NCBI GenBank assembly: GCA_903902745.1 | Contig: CAIUWA010000052.1 | Span: 1-64,000, forward strand | Length of the DNA stretch: 64,000 bases | Reading direction: 5' to 3' | Source of the DNA: an uncultured Opitutia bacterium | GTDB taxonomy: Bacteria; Verrucomicrobiota; Verrucomicrobiia; Opitutales; Opitutaceae | Part shown: piece by piece, positions 1 through 8,276 of the stretch | How positions within the stretch are numbered: the first letter of the stretch is position 1 | Layout: each line of letters opens with the position of its first letter | The notes under the pieces: generated by a model | Database searches by the model: none | What the model was told of the DNA's origin: nothing | What the model saw: the letters and a program-made list of their open reading frames with translations, nothing else | Translations under genes and position numbers: made by a program

Positions 1-339
1 AAGACGACCGAAGACGAACTCCGCACGGCCTTTGGCCAGTTCGGCAGCGTCACCGACGTTTACGTCGCCATGGACAAGATGACTGGCCGCCCCCGTGGCT
101 TTGCCTTCGTCACCATGGGCACGGCCGAAGAGGCCAAGGTAGCGGCTGAGAAGCTGAATGGCGTTGACCTCGGTGGTCGCGCTTTGACCGTCAATGAAGC
201 CCGTCCGAAGGAAGAGCGCCCAGGTGGCGGCTTCGGTGGTGGCGGCGGTGGCCGCGGCTTCGGCGGCGGCGGTGGCGGCCGCGATCGCGGCGGCTTCGGC
301 GGTGGCGGTGGCCGCGACCGCGGCGAGCGCCGTTATTGA
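1..339 (+). CDS. Glycine-rich RRM RNA-binding protein (5' end outside window)
   Basis: C-terminal part of a small RNA-binding protein. The frame is open at base 1, so the start lies to the left. The fragment holds most of an RRM fold; RGFAFV (fragment residues 32-37) is the RNP1 motif that contacts RNA, and [12 protein letters not shown] is the last strand. The final 40 residues are Gly/Arg-rich (FGGGGG and DRGG runs), typical of glycine-rich RRM proteins that act as RNA chaperones, often in the cold. A DEAD-box helicase follows 164 bp downstream, a common functional partner. A paralog without the Gly-rich tail lies at 16794-17108. Confidence 0.9.
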   Translation, partial: KTTEDELRTAFGQFGSVTDVYVAMDKMTGRPRGFAFVTMGTAEEAKVAAEKLNGVDLGGRALTVNEARPKEERPGGGFGGGGGGRGFGGGGGGRDRGGFGGGGGRDRGERRY

Positions 340-369
340 TCCGACTCGGTCCCATTAACCGAATTTTCG

Positions 370-405
370 AAGGACGGAGCTCCTCCGGGGCTCCGTCCTT
401 TTTCT
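370..405 (+). terminator. Rho-independent terminator after the RRM gene
   Basis: An 11-bp stem (AAGGACGGAGC pairing with GCTCCGTCCTT) with a 9-base loop is followed by a T-rich run, 30 bases after the RRM stop codon. Confidence 0.85.
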
Positions 406-422
406 TTTCCGCTGCCGGCGAC

Positions 423-452
423 GGTGGTGGAGCGCGTTGATCGTAACGCGTC
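423..452. repeat. Solitary half of a palindromic repeat
   Basis: GTGGAGCGCGTTGATCGTAA resembles one arm of the elements at 23138-23236 and 33900-33990. The partner arm is missing here. It lies just upstream of the helicase start. Confidence 0.45.
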
Positions 453-503
453 CGGGTGGCTTGCGTTCAAGCCGCCCCACCTCGATCGCCTGATTTTTCA
501 TTT

Positions 504-1736
504 ATGTCTTTCAAAGCTCTCAATCTTTCCGATCCCGTGCTCCGCGGCGTGCAAGCCGCCGGCTACACGGATCCCACGCCCATCCAGCTGCGCGCGATTC
601 CCGCCGTGCTGACCGGGCGCGACCTCATTGCCTCCGCCCAGACCGGCACCGGCAAGACCGCGGCGTTCGCGCTGCCCATCCTCACGCGCCTCGGCGCCCA
701 TGGCCGCGCCCGCGTGCTCGTGCTCGAGCCCACGCGCGAACTCGCCGCCCAGGTCGAGACCGCCTTCCGCGATTTCGCCCGCTTCACCGACCTCCGCACC
801 GTCGCCGTCTTTGGCGGCGTCGGCTATGGCGTCCAGCGCACCGAACTCCGGCGCGGAGTCGATATCATCGTCGCCACTCCCGGCCGCCTGATGGACTATA
901 TTCAGGACGGGTCGATTAACCTCCGCGACATCACCATCCTCGTGCTCGACGAGGTCGATCGCATGCTCGACATGGGCTTCCTGCCCGTCGTGAAGGACAT
1001 CATTGGCCGCTGCCCGCGCGAGCGTCAGACGCTGTTTTTCTCCGCCACCGTGCCGCCCGAGATCGCGGCCGTGGCCTCGTTCGCGCTCCGCGACCCGACC
1101 CGGGTCGAGGTGGGTGTGAGCCGCTCCGTGACCGAGTCCGTCACGCACGCGCTCTATCCTGTGGCCCACGACCAGAAATTCGACCTGCTGCTCGCGCTGC
1201 TCGGGAAGATCGATTACGACAGCGTCCTCGTGTTTTCCCGCACGAAGCACGGCGCGGACAAGATCGCCCGCCGGCTCAAGGCCGCCAACCATTCCGTCGC
1301 CGTCCTGCACGCGAACCGCTCGCAGAACCAGCGCATCGAGGCGCTCGCCGGCTTCAAGAGCGGGAAATACGAGGTGATGGTGGCCACCGACATTGCCGCC
1401 CGCGGCATCGACGTGGCCGGTGTCTCGCACGTCATCAACTACGATGTCCCGGAAAAACCCGAGGACTATGTCCATCGCATCGGCCGCACCGGCCGGGCGC
1501 AGGCCGTGGGCGATGCGTACACGCTCGTGACGCCGGAGAATGCCGGCGACATCCGCGACATCCAGCGCTTCATCGGTCAGAAAATTCCCGAGCTCCGGCT
1601 CGAGGGTTTTCCGTACCAGCCCTTCGTGGCTCGTCCGGCCCAGCCCGCGCAGCAGCGTGGCGGTGGCGGCCAGCGTCCGCGCCAGGGCCAGGGCGGCGGC
1701 TGGAGCCGCTTCGGTGCCGGCCGCGGCCGGCGCTGA
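504..1736 (+). CDS. DEAD-box ATP-dependent RNA helicase, RhlE-like
   Basis: ATP-driven RNA unwinding enzyme of 410 residues. All core motifs are in order: Q motif GYTDPTPIQ (20-28), Walker A AQTGTGKT (45-52), PTREL (76-80), motif II DEVD (149-152), SAT (180-182), ARGID and HRIGRTGR in the second RecA domain. The C-terminus is a Gly/Arg-rich basic tail of about 45 residues, usual for RNA binding. Motif II reads DEVD rather than DEAD, which keeps the two acidic residues that coordinate Mg. The ATG at 504 was chosen because the family starts with MSFxxLxL; an upstream in-frame start at 456 would add 16 unconserved residues. It probably works with the RRM protein upstream in ribosome assembly or RNA decay. 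Confidence 0.93.
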   Translation: MSFKALNLSDPVLRGVQAAGYTDPTPIQLRAIPAVLTGRDLIASAQTGTGKTAAFALPILTRLGAHGRARVLVLEPTRELAAQVETAFRDFARFTDLRTVAVFGGVGYGVQRTELRRGVDIIVATPGRLMDYIQDGSINLRDITILVLDEVDRMLDMGFLPVVKDIIGRCPRERQTLFFSATVPPEIAAVASFALRDPTRVEVGVSRSVTESVTHALYPVAHDQKFDLLLALLGKIDYDSVLVFSRTKHGADKIARRLKAANHSVAVLHANRSQNQRIEALAGFKSGKYEVMVATDIAARGIDVAGVSHVINYDVPEKPEDYVHRIGRTGRAQAVGDAYTLVTPENAGDIRDIQRFIGQKIPELRLEGFPYQPFVARPAQPAQQRGGGGQRPRQGQGGGWSRFGAGRGRR

Positions 1737-1740
1737 GTCG

Positions 1741-1793
1741 AGGGGACATGAGACATATGGGTCATACTAGACCTATATGTCATATAACCTATC
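1741..1793. repeat. AT-rich palindromic repeat (CATATAGGTC family)
   Basis: Short units such as GACATATGGGTC and GACCTATATGTC face each other in the gap between the helicase and the glycosylase genes. The same style of element, built on CCTATAGGACC and CCATGGGTC, recurs at 7056-7106. Confidence 0.5.
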
Positions 1794-1844
1794 GCCGCCC
1801 CAGGGGGCTTGCGCGTCCGCGCTGAAAACGCCCAGCATCACCGC

Positions 1845-2453
1845 ATGGGCGCTACTTCCACCAGAATCGTCGAGAAACACCTCGCTGCGCTACGTGCGTG
1901 CGACCGCTGCCCGCGGATGCATAAGCCGGTGGTCGTCGGCCGGCCGGTAGCGAGCCGGGTGCTGCTGGTCGGGCAGGCGCCGGGCGACAAGGAGCCCAAG
2001 CTCGGCCGGCCCTTTGCGTGGACGGCGGGCAAGACGCTGTTCAAATGGTTTCACGCCGCGCTGGGCTGGTCTGAGGACGAGGTGCGCAACCGGATCTATT
2101 TCGCGGCGGTGTGCCGCTGTTTTCCCGGCAAGCGGCCCGAGGGTGGCGATCGCGTGCCGGCGCCGGATGAAATTGCGAACTGCTCAACCTGGATGGAGCG
2201 CGAGTTCGCGTTGCTGAAGCCGTCGCTGGTGCTGCCGGTCGGCAAGCTCGCCATTTCGCAGTTCATGCCGCCGGCGCCGCTCAACGATGTCATCGGCCGG
2301 GAATTCGCCATCTCCTATCGCGGATACGCCGTTGATTGCATCCCGCTGCCGCATCCATCGGGCGCGTCACCCTGGCACCGGATGGAGCCGGGAAAAACGC
2401 TGCTTAACCGCGCACTGCAGCTCGTCGCGAAACACGAGGCGCTCCGACGGTAG
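1845..2453 (+). CDS. Uracil-DNA glycosylase superfamily protein (family 4-like, Fe-S)
   Basis: Predicted DNA repair enzyme of 202 residues that removes uracil or related bases. Motif 1 is GQAPG (43-47) and motif 2 is HPSGASPWH (170-178). Four cysteines (C19, C22, C90 and C113) are spaced as in family 4 enzymes, which bind a 4Fe-4S cluster. Family 4 usually has GEAPG, so the Gln in motif 1 and the unusual motif 2 suggest a divergent subgroup whose base preference cannot be read from sequence. The ATG at 1845 is preferred over a TTG at 1809. It stands alone between two repeat elements. Confidence 0.8.
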   Translation: MGATSTRIVEKHLAALRACDRCPRMHKPVVVGRPVASRVLLVGQAPGDKEPKLGRPFAWTAGKTLFKWFHAALGWSEDEVRNRIYFAAVCRCFPGKRPEGGDRVPAPDEIANCSTWMEREFALLKPSLVLPVGKLAISQFMPPAPLNDVIGREFAISYRGYAVDCIPLPHPSGASPWHRMEPGKTLLNRALQLVAKHEALRR

Positions 2454-2526
2454 GGCCGATTGTCCTTAACCTGTCGCGTTTGACTCCGACTGCGTCCAAC
2501 CGGCGCGTTAGGGATAACGCGCCCTA
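2451..2526. repeat. Palindromic repeat between convergent genes (TTGACTCCGAC family)
   Basis: Begins at the stop codon of the glycosylase gene and ends at the 3' end of the dehydrogenase gene. Ends GTAGGG and CCCTAC are inverted, with GGCGCGTT and AACGCGCC forming an inner stem. Related copies lie at 5850-5895 and 11976-12053, each also after the last codon of a plus-strand gene facing a minus-strand gene. Confidence 0.7.
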
Positions 2527-2528
2527 CC

Positions 2529-3506
2529 TCAATTCACTTTATTCCACACCGGCTGGCCTTGCACGGCGGCGCGGGCGATCGAGGCGGAGGTGGTGCGCAT
2601 CTCGACCATGCCCTCCGGGCTGCAGAAGGCGGCATGGCAAGTGACGATCAGATTAGGCGTCGCCGCCTCCTCGGCAGTGCGCAACGGCTCATTCTCGACG
2701 ACGTCGAGCCCCGCGCCCGCCAGCCGGCCCGCGCGCAGCGCGGCGAACACCGGGGCCTTTTGCACGATGTCTCCGCGCGCGGTGTTAACCAGATAGGCCG
2801 ACGGCTTCATGAGCGCGATCTCGCGCTCCCCGATGAAGCCGCGGGTTTCGGCCGTGAGGGGACAATGGATCGAAACCACATCCGAGGTGCGGAGCAGCTC
2901 GTCGAGCGAAGCCACCCGCTCGATACCGACGGCCTTGTGGGTGCCGGTGGTGGCGTAAGGATCGAAGAACACGACGCGGAAACCAAAGGCCTTCGCTCGT
3001 AGGGCCGTGGCCATGCCGATCCGGCCGAGACCCACCAAGCCGAACTGCAGCGTGCGCAGCCGGCGCATCTTGGCGGCGACCTGGATCTTCCAGCCGAGTT
3101 GCTTGGCCTCGGTATCGAGAGGAAAAAGCTGCCGGCAAAGCGCAAGGGTGAGGGCGAGCGCATGATCCGCCACTTCCTCAGTGCCATAGTCGGGCACGTT
3201 GCACACGGGGATCCCGCGCTTGGCTGCCGCCGCGGTGTCGACGGTGTCGAACCCCACGCCATTGCGGATGATGGCGCGGCATTTCTGAAGCCGGCTGACC
3301 ACGCCCGCATCCACCTTGGGCCCGTGCCAGAGGATGATCGCATCCGCCGTCAGCACCTCGTCCGGGAAGGGGGCATTTAGGCCGATCTGCACGGTTTTGA
3401 CGTCGGCGACCCCGGCGAGAACCTGTTTTTCCAGCAGGGCCTCGGGATCGCTGAACTTGAATTCGACGGGGCAGACGATGGCGACAAGGGGGAGGGAGGA
3501 ATTCAT
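2529..3506 (-). CDS. D-isomer-specific 2-hydroxyacid dehydrogenase (CtBP-like)
   Basis: NAD-dependent oxidoreductase of 325 residues that interconverts a 2-hydroxyacid and a 2-oxoacid. The Rossmann motif GLVGLGRIG is at 156-164, the substrate Arg in NTARG (R244), the acidic partner in ENEP (about 271-273) and the catalytic His at 291 in CHAAFCSPEG. The HAAFCSPEG ending and overall layout match the C-terminal-binding-protein group. Substrate is unknown. The ATG at 3506 (MNSSLPLV) fits the family start; a GTG at 3587 would add 27 residues of no recognisable type. Convergent with the glycosylase gene. Confidence 0.88.
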   Translation of the reverse strand: MNSSLPLVAIVCPVEFKFSDPEALLEKQVLAGVADVKTVQIGLNAPFPDEVLTADAIILWHGPKVDAGVVSRLQKCRAIIRNGVGFDTVDTAAAAKRGIPVCNVPDYGTEEVADHALALTLALCRQLFPLDTEAKQLGWKIQVAAKMRRLRTLQFGLVGLGRIGMATALRAKAFGFRVVFFDPYATTGTHKAVGIERVASLDELLRTSDVVSIHCPLTAETRGFIGEREIALMKPSAYLVNTARGDIVQKAPVFAALRAGRLAGAGLDVVENEPLRTAEEAATPNLIVTCHAAFCSPEGMVEMRTTSASIARAAVQGQPVWNKVN

Positions 3507-3641
3507 GGGGGAAGGTCCGATAAAAAACTGCGGCCGGAGCAGGCGCAAGACTGACGCGCGGCGTGGCTCCGCGCCGGAAGGGATCACTCCGTGGGGGTTC
3601 CGTGGAAAAAATCCGTGTTCAACCGGCCGATTTGTGGTTCA

Positions 3642-4166
3642 ATGATCCTCATGTACCTCGCCCGCCCGTTTCTCCTCCTCGTGCTCTTGGCCGCCCCGGT
3701 TGCACTCCACGCCCAACGGGAAAAGCTGCCGCCGGAGGATCTTGCGTTCGTCGAGAAGCAGTGGCCGCAGGCCAAAAAAACCAGCACGGGCCTGCGTTAT
3801 ATCATGCTGAAGGAAGGCGAGGGCGACCTGGCCAAGCCCGGGGACCTGATCAGCGTGCTGTATCGCGGGTCCCTTCTGGACGGAAAAGTTTTCGACGAGG
3901 CCCAGGATCCGGCGCAGACATTCAACTTCCGGCTGGGTCGTGCGATGGTGATCCAAGGCTGGGACCAAGGACTGCAGCTGATGAAAAAGGGAGGAAAAAT
4001 GCTGCTCATCGTTCCTTCCGAACTCGGCTACGGTTCGCGCGGCAATGGGCCGGAGATTCCGCGCAACGCCACGCTGGTCTTCGAGATTGACCTGGTCGAG
4101 CTCAAGCGGGAGGCGCCGCCGGCGCCCGTGGCCCCGCCCGTCCCCGCCGACAAGAAAAAGAAGTAG
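3642..4166 (+). CDS. FKBP-type peptidyl-prolyl isomerase, secreted
   Basis: Speeds cis-trans isomerisation of prolyl bonds during folding outside the cytoplasm. A signal peptide (MILMYLARPFLLLVLLAAP, cleavage near ALHAQ) precedes the FKBP domain at about 50-155, which contains VLYRGSLLDGKVFDEA, VIQGWDQGLQLMKKG and PSELGYG. A Pro/Ala segment and a Lys-rich end (DKKKK) close the 174-residue protein. ATG 3642 or 3651 could both serve as start. A second membrane-anchored FKBP is at 44431-44982 and a cyclophilin at 45138-46307. Confidence 0.9.
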   Translation: MILMYLARPFLLLVLLAAPVALHAQREKLPPEDLAFVEKQWPQAKKTSTGLRYIMLKEGEGDLAKPGDLISVLYRGSLLDGKVFDEAQDPAQTFNFRLGRAMVIQGWDQGLQLMKKGGKMLLIVPSELGYGSRGNGPEIPRNATLVFEIDLVELKREAPPAPVAPPVPADKKKK

Positions 4167-4190
4167 GCCGGCCAGAGGTCCGGCGCCCGC

Positions 4191-4448
4191 TTATTTCCCA
4201 GCCGCGCCGGTGTAGCCGTAGCGCGTGCGGAATTCCTCCCCGGCCTGGGCGAGCGCGGCCTCGGGCGCCAGACCCGTGGCTTTCAGCTCGGCGCTGCGCT
4301 TTTCCACCCAGCGCTGCTTGAAGGTGGCCTCGACACTGGCGGCGATATCCGGGTTTTCCTTCGGCTTGGAGCTCTTCCGGGAGAAGAGACAGCCGGAGAA
4401 CACGATGGCAGTGAACAAGGTGAGACAGATCAACGGGAGGCGTTTCAT
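4191..4448 (-). CDS. Small lipoprotein of unknown function
   Basis: An 85-residue protein with a type II signal peptide: MKRLPLICLTLFTAIVFSGC, lipobox FSGC with the lipidated Cys at 20. The rest is a charged, probably helical stretch (FKQRWVEKRSAELKATGLAPEAALAQAGEEFRTRY). I do not recognise a family. It is convergent with the FKBP gene with only 24 bases between stops. Confidence 0.7.
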   Translation of the reverse strand: MKRLPLICLTLFTAIVFSGCLFSRKSSKPKENPDIAASVEATFKQRWVEKRSAELKATGLAPEAALAQAGEEFRTRYGYTGAAGK

Positions 4449-4542
4449 GGTCAGGTTTAGGAAATGTTAAGATGGAGAAATGTGACCGCGAGCGAATCTT
4501 TTTGGTTTCGTGCGGGCGGTGAAGTTGCTTTACTGGACGGGT

Positions 4543-5814
4543 ATGAGCGACGAGTCACCTCCGCTGCGGATCAAGCCCCGCTTGAAATCCGAGAATTCAC
4601 CCGACGCTCCTGCGGCCGATGGAACTCCTGCGCCGGCGGCGCCTGAGAGTGCCGCTGCTCCGAAAATAACCCTTCGTCCCAAGCAGGCCGGTTCCCCCCC
4701 GCCTCCGCCGCCCTCTCCGGCAGAGCCGGCGGTCCCGGCGGTCCCGGCTAGCGCCTCGGCGCCGCCCGCGGCTGAACGCCCGCGGCTGAAGCCGCGGCTC
4801 TCGGCCGAGGCACCTGCGGCCGCCGCGGCGGCGCCGGCTGAGCCGACTCCCCCTTCATCGCCCGCCGAGCCGGCGGCCGATTCCTCCGCGCCCGCTGCTG
4901 GGGGGGGAGCTTCCGAAGCCCCCAAGTTCAAACTCAAGGCCAAGAGCGCTGAAGCGGCGCCGCTGACTCTGCCGGTGGTGGCAGCGGTCGCGCCTCCGCC
5001 GGAAGCACCAGCGGCAGTTCCGACGGATGCTCCCCCCGCGCCGGAGGCTGAGCCTCCTGCCCCCCCGCCGGCACCGGAAGCCGGTGAAGCGCCGGCGGCA
5101 GCGCCGCCGCCGCCGGTGCCCAAGCTTAAAATTGCGATTGCGCCCCGTCCAGCAACCGAGGTCCCGGCGGCCGCCGGTGATCCGGGGGTGAGGCCCCCGC
5201 CGATCCCGCGGGCGAAACGCAAATCCTCGAAAAAGTTCTTGATGCTGGTGGGAGGGTCGTTGGCCGCCGTGCTTCTGCTCGGGGGCGTCTATTTCGTCTG
5301 GCTCAAACCCGAGCCCCCGCCGCCTCCGCTGGTGGTCAGGCCCAAACCCCCCGTCGTGCCGCCGGTCGTCGCGGGCACGCCGGCTTCGATGGCCGGCAAG
5401 ATGGTCGACAAGGCGCAAACCACGGCGGCCAAAGCCGCCGCCGCGATCGACGACAGTGACGGCCTGCTCGAGAAGCGCACGCCTGGACCCGCGCCGATCA
5501 AGGCCGCTGTTCCGCCGCCGGAAAAGATGGCCACCACCACCGCGCCCATTGCCCCCGGCATCTCCGCGACTAATACGAATGTCATGGTGGCCCCGGAAGC
5601 CAGCCCGGCCTTCCGCGTCTGGGCGTCCAATGCCAGGATCGTCAGCGTCGCCCCGGGCCGGATTCCCCCCCGGGCGGTCATCAACAGCCGCGCGGTCGAT
5701 GCGGGCCAGATCATTGACGATGCCCTCGGCGTCTATTTCGACAGCGTCGATGCCGACAAGAAGACGATTATTTTCCGCGACAAGTCCGGCGCGAAAGTCT
5801 CGATCAAGTACTAG
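4543..5814 (+). CDS. Pro/Ala-rich single-pass membrane protein with GspB-like C-terminus
   Basis: A 423-residue protein. Residues 1-230 are a cytoplasmic, disordered Pro/Ala/Glu-rich stretch with recurring basic motifs LKPRL, KLKAKSAE and LKIAIAPRP. A transmembrane helix (FLMLVGGSLAAVLLLGGVYF, about 232-254) follows, then a periplasmic linker and a compact domain at about 350-423 (VWASNARIVSVAPGRIPPR, AVINSRAVDAGQIIDDALGV, IIFRDKSGAKVSIKY). That ending resembles the C-terminal domain of type II secretion protein GspB. No other secretion genes are nearby, so the role is unknown. The ATG at 4543 is preferred to a GTG at 4510. Confidence 0.6.
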   Translation: MSDESPPLRIKPRLKSENSPDAPAADGTPAPAAPESAAAPKITLRPKQAGSPPPPPPSPAEPAVPAVPASASAPPAAERPRLKPRLSAEAPAAAAAAPAEPTPPSSPAEPAADSSAPAAGGGASEAPKFKLKAKSAEAAPLTLPVVAAVAPPPEAPAAVPTDAPPAPEAEPPAPPPAPEAGEAPAAAPPPPVPKLKIAIAPRPATEVPAAAGDPGVRPPPIPRAKRKSSKKFLMLVGGSLAAVLLLGGVYFVWLKPEPPPPPLVVRPKPPVVPPVVAGTPASMAGKMVDKAQTTAAKAAAAIDDSDGLLEKRTPGPAPIKAAVPPPEKMATTTAPIAPGISATNTNVMVAPEASPAFRVWASNARIVSVAPGRIPPRAVINSRAVDAGQIIDDALGVYFDSVDADKKTIIFRDKSGAKVSIKY

Positions 5815-5849
5815 GCCCGTCCAGCCCGCGTCTCAGGGTTTGCGGGTAA

Positions 5850-5895
5850 GGTACGTTGACTCCGACCCTTTGAGGGCTACGCGCCCCGCGGTGCA
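5850..5895. repeat. Degenerate copy of the TTGACTCCGAC repeat
   Basis: Contains GTTGACTCCGACCCTTTGAG and CTACGCGCC, similar to 2451-2526 and 11976-12053. It fills the gap between a plus-strand gene and the convergent dus gene. Confidence 0.5.
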
Positions 5896-7008
5896 TCACC
5901 ACACCTCGACCGGCCCCTTGGGCACGGGAATGGCGTCGCGTTCCGCGGCGTCCCTTTCCCCTTCCGGCCGCATGAAGGTGGCCATCATCGGCGCGGGCTG
6001 GAATTTGGGCAGCAGGTTTCCCTGCTCGTCACAGAATTGCGCGCGCCACGCGACATACTCCGCGACGGCCGCCTCAAAATCCGCCCGCGAAGTGATGGTG
6101 ATCATGCGTTGCTTGAAGGGCTTGGCCGGGCCGAAACGCTTCGCGTACCAAGGCGCGACCTTGCGAAACAGCTTTGCGCCCTGCGCCTCGCCGTAGAATT
6201 CGCAATGGCGCTCGAAGTGTCGCCGCAGGACGCGCACGCGCTCGGCGAAATCCGGCTCGGGCCCAAGTTCGCCGGTGCGGAGGTATTGCTCGGTGCGCCG
6301 GAAAATCCACGGGTCATAGAACGCTCCGCGCCCGATGCTCACGCCGGCGCAGCCGGTCTCGTCCCGCATGTGCTTCGCCGCCTCCGGCGTGGTGATGTCG
6401 CCGTTGCCGATGACCGGGATGGATTTCACCGCCGCGACCACCGCGCGGATGCCGGCCAGGTTGACCGTGCCGGAAAATCCCTGGGCGCGGGTGCGGCCAT
6501 GCACGAAGATCGCGGCCACGCCGACGTCCTCCAGCACGCGCGCGAGATCGGGCGCGGTGAGATTGTCGTCGTCCCAGCCGAGGCGCATCTTGGCGGTGAC
6601 GGGGATTTTCACGGCCGCGATCATGCCACGCACGAGGCGCGCGGTCTTGTCGAGCTCCGTCATCATCGCCGAGCCGCCGCCAATGTTCACGACCTTGCGC
6701 ACGGGGCAGCCCATGTTGATGTCGACGGCCTGCACGCCGAGTTCCTGGCACACCACGGCGGCATCGCGCATTTCCTCCGGCACGCTGCCGAACAGCTGGA
6801 TGGCGAGCGGCCGGTCCTCCGGCGACGTGGCGACGAGCTGGAGCGCGATGCGGTTGCGCTCAAGCAGGGAGCGGGCGTTGACGAGGTCCGTGGTGGCCCA
6901 GCCCAGGCCGCCGAGTTCGCGCACGGTGAGCCTCATGGGCAGATTGGTGTAGCCCGCCAGCGGCGAGAGAAAAAGATTCGAAGAAAGCTCGTGCGGCCCG
7001 ATGCGCAT
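5896..7008 (-). CDS. dus: tRNA-dihydrouridine synthase
   Basis: FMN-dependent enzyme of 370 residues that reduces uridine to dihydrouridine in tRNA loops. The barrel begins FLSPLAGYTNLPMRLTVRE; the active-site motif DINMGCPVRKV carries the catalytic Cys101. Flavin-contacting segments KMRLGWDD, FVHGRTRAQGF, VIGNGDI and GVSIGRGAF are all present. Subfamily (DusA, B or C) is not clear; the motifs are closest to DusB. The ATG at 7008 was chosen because MRIGPHEL leads straight into the barrel. It stands alone as a transcription unit. Confidence 0.93.
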   Translation of the reverse strand: MRIGPHELSSNLFLSPLAGYTNLPMRLTVRELGGLGWATTDLVNARSLLERNRIALQLVATSPEDRPLAIQLFGSVPEEMRDAAVVCQELGVQAVDINMGCPVRKVVNIGGGSAMMTELDKTARLVRGMIAAVKIPVTAKMRLGWDDDNLTAPDLARVLEDVGVAAIFVHGRTRAQGFSGTVNLAGIRAVVAAVKSIPVIGNGDITTPEAAKHMRDETGCAGVSIGRGAFYDPWIFRRTEQYLRTGELGPEPDFAERVRVLRRHFERHCEFYGEAQGAKLFRKVAPWYAKRFGPAKPFKQRMITITSRADFEAAVAEYVAWRAQFCDEQGNLLPKFQPAPMMATFMRPEGERDAAERDAIPVPKGPVEVW

Positions 7009-7055
7009 GGCCGGGAGACAAAGGGTGTTTGCGGAGCACCGCAACTCCGGGGGAC

Positions 7056-7106
7056 CTCAGGTCCATGGGTCTTATAGGTCCCATGGGTCCTATAGGACCT
7101 ATGAAA
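7056..7106. repeat. CATGGGTC / CCTATAGGACC palindromic repeat
   Basis: Alternating GGTCCATGGGTC, TATAGGTCCCATGGGTCC and TATAGGACCTATG units in the gap between two minus-strand genes. It is the same type as 1741-1793, with self-complementary pieces CCATGG and CCTATAGG. Confidence 0.65.
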
Positions 7107-7118
7107 TCACAGCCGAGA

Positions 7119-8276
7119 TCACGTCAACGCCGCCACCGCGAGCTTCATCCGCCGCAGAGCTTCGGCCAAGGTCGCGCGGGTGCAGCCGAAGTTGAGGCGG
7201 ACATGGCGGCCCTTCGGCGAGCCGAAGAAGGCGCCATCGCTCAGGCCCACGCCGTGTTTTTCAAAATGCGCCACCGGGTCGGGCAGGTTCAGCGCGGCCA
7301 CGTTGAGCCAGGCCAGGTAGGTGGCCTCGATGGGTGCCTCGACCTTTACGCCGGGCAATTCACAAGCGGTGAAATCGAGCAGGAAATCGCGGTTGCCCCG
7401 CAGGGTGGCGAGCAGTTCCTGCCGCCACGGCTCGCAGTCGCGGTAGGCGGACTCGCAGGCGGCGAAGCCAAGGGTGGTGGTCTCGGCGACGATGCCCGCC
7501 GTCGCGCGCACGAACTGCGCGCGGCGCACGGGATCCGGGATGATGGCGATCGAGACGCCGAGGCCCGGCACGTTGTAGGTTTTGCTCGGCGCCATCAGCG
7601 TGACCGTCCGGGCCGCGATCTCGGGCGAGATCGTGGCCGTGGGAATATGGGGCAGCGACGGATCAAGGATCAGGTCGCAGTGAATCTCGTCCGAGCAGAG
7701 CGTGAGGTTGTGCCGCACGCAGAAATCGGCGAGGCGGGTGAGCTCATCGCGGCGCCAGACTCGGGCGAGGGGATTGTGCGGATTGCACAGGAAAAACAAT
7801 TTTGTCTGCGGGGTGACGGTGCGTTCGAGAGCCTCCCAGTCGATGGCCCAGGCACCCTGCTGCAGTTGCCAGGGTGATTGGAGGGAGATCCGCCCGCTGT
7901 GCTTGGGCGCGCTCATGAAAGGAGGATAGACCGGCGTCAGCGTCAGAACCTCGTCGCGGTACTGGGCGAAGGCTTGGGCGGTGACATTAAGGCCGACGAC
8001 CAGGCCGGGCAACCAGACCAGCCACGACGCCTCAATCTTCCAGCCATAGCGCTGCTCCATGGCCTGAACCACCGCATCGACCGTTGATTTTACCGGCCGG
8101 GCATAGCCGAAGATGCCGTGGTCCACGCGCCGGTGCAGCGCCTCGATCAAGGCGGGTGGTGAACGAAAATCCATGTCGGCGACCCACATGGGCAGCACAT
8201 CGCGCCCGGCGTATTTCTGCCATTTTTGGGAATCGGTGTCCCGGCGGTCGGGGGGCGTGGCGAAATCGAAAGTCAT
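7119..8276 (-). CDS. PLP-dependent C-S lyase of the PatB/MalY family
   Basis: A 385-residue fold-type I aminotransferase-like enzyme that splits the C-S bond of cystathionine or cysteine conjugates. Marks of the group are the start VLPMWVADMDFRSPPAL, GYARP, the substrate pocket CNPHNPLARVW (164-174), SDEIHCDL (PLP ring Asp196) and the Schiff-base Lys232 in MAPSKTYNVPGL. It could supply homocysteine for methionine synthesis, but it is not next to the metX-metW genes at 33991-35783. The ATG at 8276 fits the family start. Confidence 0.9.
   Translation of the reverse strand: MTFDFATPPDRRDTDSQKWQKYAGRDVLPMWVADMDFRSPPALIEALHRRVDHGIFGYARPVKSTVDAVVQAMEQRYGWKIEASWLVWLPGLVVGLNVTAQAFAQYRDEVLTLTPVYPPFMSAPKHSGRISLQSPWQLQQGAWAIDWEALERTVTPQTKLFFLCNPHNPLARVWRRDELTRLADFCVRHNLTLCSDEIHCDLILDPSLPHIPTATISPEIAARTVTLMAPSKTYNVPGLGVSIAIIPDPVRRAQFVRATAGIVAETTTLGFAACESAYRDCEPWRQELLATLRGNRDFLLDFTACELPGVKVEAPIEATYLAWLNVAALNLPDPVAHFEKHGVGLSDGAFFGSPKGRHVRLNFGCTRATLAEALRRMKLAVAALT

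Noticed and set aside
498-1475. Long open frame on the minus strand opposite the helicase
   Set aside because: It is a GC-driven shadow of a well conserved gene; its translation is His/Asp/Gly-rich with no motifs. The same holds for long opposite-strand frames at 18802-20718, 19527-20768 and 60441-62051.
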